Of a stretch of 64,000 nt of DNA, positions 42,568-53,726 are shown one piece after another. Position numbers and translations under genes: made by a program. The notes beneath the pieces are model-generated. The model did no database searches and had not been told where the DNA came from. It saw nothing but the letters and a program-made list of their open reading frames with translations. The stretch lies in assembly GCA_022497145.1 (NCBI GenBank), contig MU385869.1, positions 62,001-126,000 on the forward strand. Reading direction: 5' to 3'. Each line of letters opens with the position of its first letter. Position 1 is the first letter of the stretch. The DNA comes from Rostrohypoxylon terebratum (taxonomy: Eukaryota; Ascomycota; Sordariomycetes; Xylariales; Hypoxylaceae).

Positions 42568-43681
42568 ATGGCACCAAAAAGGCTGAAGATCGCCGCTGCA
42601 GGCCTGGGTCGCATGGGTAAGCGTCATGCCTTGAACTTCCTAAACCGAACCCCTCGCGCAGAGCTTGTCGCAGCTTTCTCCCCAGACGAAAGTGAAATCC
42701 AATGGGCAAAGCAAAACCTGGAGCCGTATGGAGTCACCTTGTACACCGATTACGACCAAATGCTTCAGCACGCAGGTCTCGAGGCTGTAGTAATTGGAAC
42801 CGCAACTTCGGTACATGCTGAAGAGGCTATCAAGGCCATCGAGAAGAACCTTCACGTATTATGCGAGAAGCCGCTCTCGACAAAAGTTGAAGTCGTACGT
42901 AAGATCTGCCATAATACCACAAACTCAAACACTGACCTCGCTTTGGAGACTGTAGTGTAAGCAGGTAGTCGAAGCAGCTGAGAAAGCCCCGCACCTAAAG
43001 GTTATGTGTGGATTCTCTCGTCGCTTCGATTCTTCGTACCGCGATGCTGCCGACAAGATAGAGCGCGGCCTCATCGGTCGCCCCGTTGTCGTGCGAAGCC
43101 AGACGTGCGACAAGCATGATCCTTCAGGATTCTTCGTCGAATATGCCGCCTGGTCGGGAGGTGTCTTTGTCGATATGACCATCCATGATATTGACTTAAC
43201 CCTATGGTTCCTCGGTGACGACGTCACCTTGAAGAGCGTTTCGGCCTACGGTATCAGGGCTGTCCAGCCCGGCCTCGCCAAGTATAACGATTATGATAAC
43301 GCGGTCGGCATTGTTGAGTTCTGGAACGGAAAGATCGCATACTACTTCTGCAGCCGCATGATGGCGCACGGTCAAGAAGACGCGACGGAAATTATCGGAA
43401 CTGAAGGGAAACTCTCAGTCAACGCCAACCCTCAAATAAACCTGCTCAACTACTATCACTCAAGAGGCATCACAAGAGAGGTACCGCACGATTACTACGG
43501 CAGGTTCGAGATGGCGTTCGTACAAGAGTCCAACGAATTTGTGGCTGCTGTTCTCGACAACAAGCCGCTGCCCATGAAGCTGACCAACGCAGTCAAGGCT
43601 GTGGAGATCGGCTCCTATCTTCAAGAAGCCCTCGTTCAGGAAAAGCAAATACGGTTCGACGAGTCGGGAAAGAGGGTCTAG
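42568..43681 (+). CDS. Gfo/Idh/MocA-family NAD(P)-dependent oxidoreductase (inositol-dehydrogenase-like), 347 aa
   Basis: This is a soluble sugar- or polyol-oxidising dehydrogenase of the family that includes myo-inositol 2-dehydrogenase and glucose-fructose oxidoreductase. Exons are 42568-42894 and 42965-43681 (GTACGT...GCAG intron, phase 0). The nucleotide fold starts AAAGLGRMGKRHALNF. VVIGTATSVHAEEAIKAI and the hallmark LCEKPLS (catalytic Lys region) follow. The C-terminal domain has GGVFVDMTIHDIDLTLWFLG with the conserved D-x-x-x-H-D-x-D pattern of the inositol-dehydrogenase group, and a family-typical GTEGKL strand. Length is normal. Its start is divergent from the Zn2Cys6 factor of the P450 group. 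The substrate is not determined by sequence. Confidence 0.93.
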
Positions 43682-44543
43682 GCTGCGAACCTATAAGGCT
43701 AATTGACTAGATATCGTCGGCTTATCATGAGGGAAACGTTTGGGAATCGCTAGGTTATGGTGATAATATTCGGATCCCCGGCTTGGAATAAGTGAGAGAT
43801 TGTAGATCAATAGCAGTAAAGAAAAAATTGATTACATAAATTTTCAAATGCTTTTATTACGTCATCATAAGCTCAGTAAGCATTCATTCTTAATCCACTC
43901 CATTACGTAATTGTTGATCCTCTCTATTACCTAATACCTACTTCCAATACTTCCCCCTGTTTATCCAAAGACAACATAAAATTCATTTATCGTCCACTGT
44001 TTTTCCCTGTATTCATATCTACGGTCTTCGTAAAATTTACGAAGCTTTCCGGGCAAAGGAACCGAATCCGAGAGACCCAGTTACTCTCCCAGAGTTACTT
44101 GGGGATGTGGTGTATCCATAGCGTTGAGGATTGATGTAAGCTTCTTTTCCTCGTGATCCGTCTAGCCGTTGTTTGGGTCAGTTTCCGCCATAATCGGTGG
44201 GTCAACATTCGCCGTAAAATCAAACATAGACTCAAAACATAAAAATTTGATAACAAAAAAGGAGAAATACTACAAATTCTATCCAGTATTCCATCATACA
44301 GATCCTACCATGCACTTAGCCTACATACGTGATAGTTGTATTGTACAAAACCACAGTAAGTAGCTATGTGCTAACGCCAGATCCAATAGCGAAGGTCTTC
44401 GCTAATTGCTGGGAAGCGGTGGGCGTGGGTTACATAGGGATTGGTGGGCACCTAGTCGCGCAATCTTGGAAAGAGAAAAACAAGGATTCAGAACTCAAGA
44501 GATCGATCATTCAAAAACCTAGAGCAAACGATATTGTAAGTAG
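43682..44543. other. Convergent intergenic region with a 19-bp palindrome
   Basis: 862 bp, A/T-rich, between the dehydrogenase stop and the helicase stop. CTTCGTAAA-A-TTTACGAAG at 44026-44044 is a perfect interrupted palindrome and could form a short hairpin in either 3' transcript. No gene seen. Confidence 0.55.
44026..44044. repeat. 19-bp palindrome with one-base centre
   Basis: Nine-base arms CTTCGTAAA and TTTACGAAG. It lies in the shared 3' region of two convergent genes. Confidence 0.6.
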
Positions 44544-47500
44544 TCAAGCATCTAGGCCGTCTAATTCTATGAGTTTCGCCACCAATTTTACCACCTCGTT
44601 ATCGGAAACGTTCGCGTGCGGATCGTTTACCTTCATCGCGATGATGTTGTCCACCATCCCCCTCAGCCTCGAGACCAAAACCCCGATCCTCGCCCATCCC
44701 CGTAGCCTACATTTCACGTAACGTTAGTAAACCACCAATCTTTCATAGATCACGACATGAATAGAAGAAGGGAGGAGAATGGACCTACCTCAGCCAACCA
44801 TCTACCACCAAGCCCCTTCCAAGAGTATCCAACTCGATCGCACCAGAGAACAAGAGCAGGGTAAAGGCATTGAACGCTATATGTGATGAGCAATCGACCA
44901 TCACCAGTAGTAATCACAGATCAAAGGGGAAAATGAAAGGGAGGGGGAGACTTACGCGTGAGATCCCTAATGAATATCTTACTAGTAGCCATCAGGTTGA
45001 AATACGACAGGAACACCGCGTTCCCCGAAAATCCCTGATTGTCATGCAGCGTGCTAGAGGGGTGTATGAAAACACGCCCGTTCTCCTGAGTGTAGTATTT
45101 GATAGTTCTGGCCTCGGGGTCCAGCTCCACAGCGCCCGACATCGAGGTCGCGAACTTCTTGTCCGGGAACTGGATGCGCGCGATCTGTGGGGTGAACGCC
45201 GAGGCCGTCAAGGCTCGGACAAGAGACATAGATGCTTGGGTGCTTTGTGGGCGAGTGTCGCGGATGCCGAGCTCAGCGAGAGAAGAGTAGTATTGTGTAC
45301 GCGTAGCAGAGATGTCTGAAAGGGTTTGGTAGGAGAGGAAGTTCTCGTCGCAGAACTGGCGTAATTGTCGCTGAGGCATCCCTTGTTCTGCCATCTCGTT
45401 CCATTGCTGGTAGGCTCTAAGGTCAGTGAGAAGGTCACCATCGCCCCTCGAAAATTTCATCCGAGCCGCTTTCGCTTCGTCACGTTTCTCAGATGGGGAC
45501 ACAAACGGGCTCCTGGTGCTTAAAATAGAGGCTATTGAGATACTCTCTTCGAGACATCCAAATATAGCTCCATATATCATGAGCTTCCCGCAACGTAAAT
45601 CAGCAGGAATCATGGCCAATTGTTGACCAAGAGCAGTTAGCTCGTCTCCATCCAGCGCGCCCATGCGCTGGAGCATTTTGACGGCATTCTCAACAGCAGA
45701 AATTTCCGGTGGGGTTGGCGTTCTTCCTAAGAATCCACCGATGTCTTTAGTTCCCATGGCTCGCACAGATAAGCAAAGCTGTTCAAGAGGAACGCGACGA
45801 ATTTCAGGCTCTGGGCGTTCTGCCATGCGCTGCTCGAGATTCCGAGTGTACAATTTGTAGCATTTCCCCGCTTGTACTCTGCCAGCACGTCCGCGGCGTT
45901 GTTTACAGGCGGCGAGGGAAGCCCATGTCTCCTCAAGCTTGCGCATATTGTTCTGCGGGTCAAAACTCGTCTCCTTGACTTTGCCTGTGTCGATGACAGC
46001 AACAATATCGTCGATCGTGATTGAAGTTTCCGCTACATTTGTCGCGACAACTACTTTCCGTTTCCCAGAAGGGGGACTTGTAAACACTCTCCGTTGTTCG
46101 CGCGTATCAAGAGAGGCGTGAAGAGGTAGGACATGTAAAGACGATACACTCTTTAGTTGACTAACAGTCCGATTGATCTCTGCAACACCAGGTAAAAAGA
46201 TGAGAATGCCACCCTTTTTGTTGTTTTGGTATAAGTCAGCATCGATGGCTTTCGCGGTTTCGACAAGCAAGGAATAATTGATCCTGGAACCCAATCTTTG
46301 GATAGTCTTGTTAATCGGATCTTGTGCTCCTCTGTCGCCATAACTTTGATCTGCTGAATTGGCCGTGTCAAACATCCCCTCATCTCGATCGCGATACCTT
46401 CCAGTATCAGCAGCAAAATCCGTCATGCGAATGATATCATCGAGATAATAATCTTCGACCGGGAATGTTCTACCAGAGATCTCGACCAGCCCGACTGTAA
46501 GACCCTCGGAAGCGAAGTAGCCTTTAAATGTGGCGGCATCGAGAGTCGCACTCATAAGCACTAGCTTCAGATCTTTTCTTCGTTTTAAGACGTCGCGAAT
46601 GATACTGAGAAGAAAGTCCGTATCCAAACTTCGTTCGTGAACCTCGTCAATCACCACATGACTAACGTCAGCTAATGAGGCAATAACATCCTCGGTTCGA
46701 CCGCCAGAAGTCTGTAGACGTCTTAGAAGTACACCGGTGGTGACGAAAGTGATTTTCGTCTGTGGGCCTGTCTTGTTTTCTCCTCGGATGGTATAACCAA
46801 CTTCTTGGCCAAGTCTCGAGCAACGCTCATCGCTAACTCTGTCTGCGAGACCAAGAGCAGATATTCTGCGCGGTTGTGTGCATATAATATTAGCAGCATT
46901 ACCAAGTCCTTGGCTGTAAAGGTCGTCAAGTATGAACTGGACTGATTGTGTAGATTTTCCAGATCCCGTCTCACCGGCAATGATGGTGATTTGATTCTGT
47001 GAGACTGTACTCACGACTGAGTCTTTCATTTGCCAAGCAGGTAGTTTTTGACGCTGAGCCAACATCTGCTTTAGTGCAGGGTTATCCTGCCTCTTCTGCC
47101 ATTCTTCTCTGCTGCGCGGATCGAAAGCCCATGACAGCGGCTTGGGATGCCTCGATAGTTTCCGGCCCACTGGGATAACATGGCGTATTTCTGCCGCAGT
47201 GGAAGCAACCCCAGATATATCTCGAAGCTTTCCAGGGCTTTCGATGATGGAGTTGATATTTTGCTGAATCCAGTCGACAGCAAAGTAGATCTTCATCGGC
47301 TCTTCGCTTAGAGATTCGGTTAGATAAGCGAGCGTCTTTTTGACCACGCTCAGTTTAATGTAAGAGGGTAGATCTGACACGATAGCCACAACAATTTCTG
47401 CTGGGTATCGCGGTGTCTTTCGAAATTGGGCGTAGGTCTCAACGTCCTTCTTAGGCCCATTGTTGACTGTCTCGATGCGTATTTGACAGACATCGTTAGA

Positions 47501-48977
47501 AATTCGTTTGAAGTGCTCACCGAATACCGATGAAAGGCTCTCCATCTCGTCGTTCCAGCATTCCTCTGGTGTGCCTGATATAAAGGGTTCTTCGGTAGTA
47601 GTATTAATAGACGCGGAGTCATTACCACTAGATAACAGGAAATGTTGCAGCGCTTCAGCAGCAATACCTTCATTTGCACCTTTCTCATCATAAAGTCTTT
47701 TACACAATTCGGCCGAGTAACCTGATTGTGACAATCGTTTCACTGCCGCTTCGCGTTTCAGGTCTGATGTTGCAGCAACCGTAACACCCGCACTGTAGCT
47801 CTCCGGCAAAGCCCATCTAGGGAGGTCATCCTCAGGAACGTGTATAAGTAGCCACTCCAGGGTCTCCTCCCTGTCCTTGCATTCATCGACTGCTTCCTCC
47901 ACGTGGCTTTTTCGGAAGCCTGAATTTGTGAATTCCTTAACAATAGCCTCCTTCTGAGAATGAGACATCTTCACTCCGTGCGAATTCCATATGACTTCCC
48001 GGCGAAGTAGATCTTCTAACTGAGATCGTGTCTTCCGGCCCATTTCGATCTTCGGAACGGTAGTCCATCCCTTCATGGGATTTCCGCCACCGCCTCCTGA
48101 GGACGATGCGTTACTTCGGAGAACCAGACCAGATGCACCCGGCATATTCTTAGCTTTTTCCTTAATAGCCTCTTGCTCCTTGCGCTTCTTCTCGGCGGCG
48201 GCCTTGTCATCTTCGCGCTGTTTCAAAGTAGCGAAGGGATCCGCGTCGTACATCCAAGCGTTGCCTTTCTTTACATCTTCCTTCTTCAACTCCTCGAATT
48301 TCTTCCATAGCGATCTATAATCTGGGGGGAGCGTAGTATGTATGTTCTTCATACTACAAACCCTGAATAGGCCATAGGTAGCCGCGGCATGCCTAGCTTC
48401 TAGAGCTGTTTCCCTCGTGACGAGATGCTTGAAGTCAGGTGGCAATTTAAAAGGAGGTATCTTCTGAACCTCTTTAGTCTTGGGGTTTCTAGCACTGAGT
48501 TGGACAAAGTAGGAAAATCCTTCCGTATTTCTGATCTATTTCGCATTGATTAACTAAGTACATTTGGGCAGTTGAGCAAGGCAAGCCGCTTACAGGTTGG
48601 TAGTCGGGCTTGTCCCACTTCTGCCTTTGGCAATGTTCCGATAGCAGGTTTACGGGCAGTTTCCCGGTCCAACTTGCTCCACCGATGATCTGCTTCACCG
48701 TGGGTTTTGGAGGACCCGGAGCCTCTGCCGCCGCATCGCCCGATCCGGGGTTCTTTCCTCCCGGCCCTGATGAACCGCCTTGGCCTCCTCCTTTCTTAGG
48801 TTTAGTATCCTTAGTAGAATTTGTGAAGACTATGAAGTCATCGTTAGGTTGTGTGGTGGCAGTATTTTTGCCGGCTTTAGATGAGGACGATTTCTTTGAC
48901 GATGATGTTGATGATTTAGCGGCCACGGAAGCATCCGAGGGCGCCGCCGTGGCCTTTTCCTTGCCTTTCTTGCCCAT
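44544..48977 (-). CDS. DEAH/RHA-type ATP-dependent RNA helicase (DHX29/DHX57/YLR419W-like), 1404 aa
   Basis: This is a large cytoplasmic helicase of the family involved in translation and RNA handling. Four exons: 48977-48594, 48535-44956, 44876-44789 and 44706-44544, all with canonical ends. The last two exons complete the C-terminal OB-fold (FNAFTLLLFSGAIEL, VVDGWLRLRGWARIG) and an extra helical tail. The N-terminal 130 residues are Lys/Ser/Gly-rich. A UBA-like region (about 340-400) and an RWD-like segment (ECWNDEMESLSSVFG) precede the core. Helicase motifs: I GETGSGKST (about 650), II DEVH (about 760), III SATL, VI QRRGRAGRV. HA2/ratchet sequence follows. Motif II as DEVH matches the DHX29 branch. 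The UBA plus RWD layout matches YLR419W/DHX57. It converges on the dehydrogenase gene. Confidence 0.94.
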
Positions 48978-49603
48978 GATAATAATCCATTTGGCTCCGT
49001 GGGAATTATCTCATGGGTTCTTTTGTTGAGTAGAAGGGAAGAAAGATATTAAAATCTCACACCGTAAACGAGTCTAATTAAAGATTCGCGGTTAGCGCCG
49101 GAGAATATCCGACAAGTGTGCTTAGTCATCTTAGTCTTCTTAGTCATAATGTTGTCACCTCAAAAGCTAAAGTTACGTCCGTCGTCGATAGCGGATGGCG
49201 GGGCACTGTTGGAGAACTCCACTTTCCGTATTTCCACCTCTTTCCACTATGGCACTATCTAACTCTCTGGTATCTGAGAATAACTTCAATAATGCCATAT
49301 TAACTTTCACACGAATTCGGTCTGATCCAATTACCTAATGTATCATACTATACTTTCCAGACTCCCTTAATGTTCACATGGATGCATATATAGGGGTGAA
49401 TGTAGTAATCCGGACTCCATAGCATACATCTGACTGCAGTTACGAACCAACCAACCAATCTGTCGGGTCTATTTTATCGCCGAATCACCTTTAAGCCAAC
49501 CTATAACCAACTAAATGTAGTCGTCGAGGGTTTCAAACCGTTGGCCCCAGCTTACAGCAAATCTCGGGACCTTCACGCTCTAGCCAGGTCGAGAAACACC
49601 AAG
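48978..49603. promoter_or_regulatory. Divergent promoter of the RNA helicase and aprataxin genes
   Basis: 626 bp between start codons. No gene is supportable inside and no motif is claimed. Confidence 0.5.
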
Positions 49604-50558
49604 ATGCCGCCAGCCGACTCCGACCCCGAAGATGCGATCACCAAGGAAGAGATCGCCGGCACGGCACCGGCACCAGCAGCCACCGGCGCAAGTCAAGGCA
49701 CGAAGCGCAACGCATGTAAGTTCCACGGAAGGCTGAGATGATCTACACCTCACCAATTCCACCTGACCTAAGGCGGCGACACCAAGAGAAGACTAATGCC
49801 CTACCCCTCAAGTCACAGAGCTCATGTCCCCCAAGCCCAAAGTGCCCAAAGAAACGGCGAAGCCGCTCCCCCCGATGCACAACCTGCGAACGGGGCCCTT
49901 CAAAGAGCGCGACGGCCTCGGCGCCTACACGGCGAACCCGACCTCCGAGCGCGTGATCTACCACGACGCCTCCTTCGTCGCGATCAACGACCTGTACCCT
50001 AAATCGACCGTCCACACGCTTCTCCTCCCGCGCTCGCCGCGAAGCCGTCTCCACCCCTTCGACGCCTTCGACGACGCCGCCTTCCTCTCCTCCGTGCAGG
50101 CCGAGACGCAGAAGCTGAAGCGGCTAGTCGCGAAGGAGCTGCAACGCCGGTACGGGCGGTACAGCGCGCAAGAGCGGGACCGCGAGGCCGTGCTAAACGG
50201 GGACGTGGAACTAGCCGACGGGGAGCCGTTACCCAAGGGACGGGACTGGGAGAGCGAGCTGCTGGTCGGCATACACGCGCACCCGAGCATGAACGACCTG
50301 CACGTGCACGTGCTATCGCCGGACATGATATCGGAGTGTATGCGCCACCGCAAGCACTACAACAGCTTCAACACGCCGTTCCTGATCGACGTGACCGATT
50401 TCCCGCTCGCCAAGGACGATCCCCGGAGGCACCCTAGGGAGGCTGGCTTTCTCAACAGGGACTTGGTGTGCTGGCGCTGCAAGAAGAATTTCGGGAATAG
50501 GTTCAAACAGCTCAAGGACCACTTGGAAGAAGAGTTCGAGGAGTGGAAGAAAGAATGA
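49604..50558 (+). CDS. hnt3: Aprataxin-like DNA-adenylate hydrolase (Hnt3), 285 aa
   Basis: Aprataxin removes AMP left on 5' DNA ends by aborted ligation, in the nucleus. Exons are 49604-49715 and 49813-50558; the intron (GTAAGT...CAAG) joins NA to FTELMSPK. The HIT domain includes SERVIYHD, AINDLYPKSTVHTLLLPR, a histidine-rich HAHPSMNDLHVHVLSPD and HYNSFNTPFLID. A C-terminal zinc-finger-like end has CWRCKKNF and LKDHLEEEFEEW (C-C-H-E type, as described for yeast Hnt3). The first His of the usual H-x-H-x-H-x-x triad aligns with Asp in MNDLHVHV, while the two others, including the nucleophile position, are kept. The middle region is unusually GC-rich. An N-terminal Glu/Ala/Pro-rich segment replaces the FHA domain of animal aprataxins, as usual in fungi. 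Confidence 0.9.
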
Positions 50559-51130
50559 ACGAGCAGCTCAACAATAATTCAAGGTCCGACCTGGTAGATA
50601 CCGAGGCATTGCGAGCATTGTAAAGGCTACAAAGATCATAGAAGACCGTCTGCATCACCTAGCTCACTTCCAAACAATGTGTATAGCAAGGCGTCTGCAT
50701 GGGTTAAGATTGATAGCAGACTGTTACACATGACCATAGTTAGAAGGGTCGTAAGTCCTCGAGGCGGAGCTAATATTATTCTCGTACTGTTTTTTTTTCC
50801 GAAATCATGAAGAGACCTATGAACATTCCGAAATCAGCCCCTGTAATAGTCATTGTAAACCAGCGAGCTATTGCCATTTCCGAATTACGCATTCAGTCCC
50901 ATTTGCTCACTATCAACGCCGTCCCATTTAGCAAACCGCTAGACTGTCCCTCCTATGACACGAGCGCGCCCGTACCCGCGCACAACTTCCGCAGAAGATT
51001 GATGTGAAATTAGTTCCGTAGCAGTAGAACCATGGCAGCCTCAGCTTCTAGGTGTCCCGTGTATGTTACTAAAGCGTCGGAAAGCACTGGCTAGTAGGCC
51101 TCCGACGTATGAGGCGGCCACTTCGTTATC
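50559..51130. other. Convergent 3' region of aprataxin and AT-hook genes
   Basis: 572 bp. A short frame at 50807-51007 has no recognisable features. No other structure seen. Confidence 0.5.
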
Positions 51131-51861
51131 CTAATCCTCCTGTATACCCCGGATCAATAAGAGCTTGGTCGCTTGCGTGAATATATTGGGGGGCTGTAGT
51201 GAAAGAGAGGTAGGTTGTGATCTTACCTCTTGAAGTGGTACATCATCATCAGCGGCAATGTCGTCTTCGGCAGCATCGTCCAAGGCGATATCGTCATCAG
51301 CGGCAGCATCTAGAGTCGAAGGGAGAATTAGCAAATGTCTAGTAAGCTCGGCATGGTATTTGCACAATAATCGTAACAAAGAAAAATCAGCATGCAGCTC
51401 GTGTGATCAACAAACTTACCTTCTTCTTCGGCCTTCTCCTCAGTCTCCTCAGACTCTTCCTCCTCCTCCGGCTCTGGGGCAGGAGCCGCGCTCTTGCGAG
51501 GCCTGCCACGTCCCTTACCGGTGCTAGCGGTCTTGGATGCAGACTTAGGCGTCGCAGCAGTCTTCTTGGGGGTGGTGACGGCAGTCGTGTCAGACTTGCG
51601 AGGTCGACCACGTCGACCAGCCGTACCACTTCGAGTAGACTTAGGGGGTGCGGGCTTGGCAGCTTTCTTCACGCCACCAGTTCCAGCAGGGCGGCCACGA
51701 GGGCGACCAGATGGAGCTTTCTTTTCCTGAGCAGCGATACCGTTCTTGGGAGGTCGGCCACGTCCACGCTTCACGGGAGCATCGCCAGTAGTAGCTGCTG
51801 CAGCTTCGGTGGCAGTACCATTCTCCTTGGCCGCGCCACGCGCTGGTCTTGTGGGTGCCAT
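51131..51861 (-). CDS. AT-hook chromatin protein (HMG-I/Y-like), about 177 aa
   Basis: This is a small nuclear DNA-binding protein with several AT-hooks: KRGRGRPPK, SGRPRGRPAG, GRRGRPRKS and KGRGRPRKS, spaced by Ala/Pro/Lys-rich linkers. An acidic tail (Glu-rich, then DDD/AAEDD) balances the basic body. Exon 1 is 51861-51420; the intron is 51419-51310 (GTAAGT...CTAG); exon 2 is 51309-51227. A last intron (51226-51140, GTAAGA...ACAG) of 87 nt is divisible by three and has no stop, so the transcript can be spliced (ending QEED, 177 aa) or retained (29 residues longer) with the same stop. The ATG at 51861 starts MAPTRPARGAAKENG. AT-hooks bind the minor groove of A/T-rich DNA; a role in chromatin architecture is expected from the family. 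Confidence 0.87.
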
Positions 51862-53726
51862 CGGGATTATTGATGTGTGGGTTGGTAGAGAGTGATATGA
51901 TTTGCGTAGAGAGAGAAATAGAAAAAAATTCAAGTCGAAGATTGATTTAGCCGAAAAAAAAATCGGAAAAATCGACAACTCGAAGAGGAATGATTTTGGA
52001 AGGATTTTTGATTGTGTTGAGTGAAAACGAGAGAGTGAAGAATTAAAAATGAATTTAAAAAGGAAGAATAGTTGGGGATGTACTTTAGGAAGGGGACGCG
52101 TGCAATTATCTGGGTAGCTGCGTCTCTGGGTAGCTGCGCGCGTCTGATCTTTATCAGTACCTGCAGTGCTTAAATTAGTACCTAGCACCCTTAGCTTCCA
52201 CGCCCATCGGCGCCCATCTGGGGGGTACCTACCACCTACCTGACCTGACCTACCTTCCTTGGAAATGCCGGGGAAGTTCGCTAACAGGAGCAACTAGAGA
52301 AGGTACAGGCTAAGTATCAACCGCACGTAACGCGTTAAAAGGGTTGCGGAATTAATTTTATCTTATTTTTTTTCAATAATTTAATCCATCTCGTTAACTT
52401 AATTCTCTCTATATCGTTATATAAGGGATTATTAAGTGATTAAATATGGTTTTTTATTTTTAATTTATTAAATTAAATTTTATTTCATTTATTTTATCCC
52501 TGGAAAAATAGGTGGTGCGTGTCCTAGCTATAGTCGTGACCGCAATTGTAACCATGATTCGACAAATATCTTGTTCCTTTCCTACTCAACATCGCCCACA
52601 TCGCACAGTGAATCCTTATTTTCCCTCTATTTTTCCTTTCTCGTAGTCAAGAAACACTTTCATCCCAAGTAGTTCCCATGAGCAAATCATTAGTCAATTT
52701 TTTTTCGCAATTTTTTTGGTCGCCTCAACATGTAATAAGTTGAAATCCGAGGCGGTCAGATTACCCTTACCCCTATAAATCCAGCAACCGCTCGAAGCTT
52801 GATGAATAATCATAGACCCGCCTCCATATACACCTACACACGACATCAACCCTTGAAACAAACTTCAAGTCATAAAATAGCAATAATGTTGCAATGTTGT
52901 TTGTGTATTATTTTATAGCAATATTTACCTATAGAATGTCATTTACGACAAGTGGCGTCAGTTTTAACGTCTGGTTCGGGTTTCCAGGTCTTTAAAACCC
53001 TTGGCAATGCATGCGAGACATTTGTTTGCTGGGTACGATGGAGTCCTATTCTTTATTCTACCGGCATACTACGTAAGATAGACTCGCCTGTGTCATTTCA
53101 AGCTAGATTCCTTTCTGAAGAACACTGTGATTACGGAATCAAATCGCCAGGAGTCCCCCAAATCGTATCTCTTTCAGAGAGATGTATCCCCATTAGCGAG
53201 CCAGCTCAGCTCTAAGCTACCTCATATACTTGATGTCTTAGACATCACCGAGCAGCAAAGATCCAAGCACGTGAAAACTAGAGAAGTACATACCTAGTAC
53301 TAGATAATATGTAAGACACCGAGCTGACGGCAGCCTCCGGTCGATGATAAGTCAGGATAAGCTATCTCCGCAGGATGATACCTACCTATATATAACTCCA
53401 ATAGCTTTATCAACCGGTCTCCTGTCTCCACTCCCGGACCGCCCCGTCGACCCCGAGACATGAGCGCCACTTCGGTAGAGGGCCTTGTAGCACAGACATC
53501 GAATTATATATTAATGAGGTCTCATTCTCGTGCCGCTGGCTTGATCTAAAGCTTTCTAGAGAGGTGTTTAAACAAACTATCGTTCATCATAAGGTTATAT
53601 TCTACCTCAAATATAGGCACACCAGACTCATAAAAGGAGCCAGAATCACACCTGCCAAAGCTTTACCTCACCTATCCCCATCCCCATCTGCCCTCCCCTA
53701 CCAAACCCAAAAGCGGCCCCCCAAAA
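51862..53726. other. 1.9-kb gene-free region with an A/T-rich patch
   Basis: No gene supportable. At about 52340-52500 the sequence is extremely A/T-rich, with runs of T and ATTTAATTT words beside a TAACGCGTTAAAA word. The frame at 52952-53215 has no recognisable features. The AT-hook promoter and the dioxygenase promoter are at the two ends. Confidence 0.5.

Noticed and set aside
35019..43681. Classical secondary-metabolite gene cluster
   Set aside because: No polyketide synthase, NRPS, terpene cyclase or prenyltransferase is present in or near the group.
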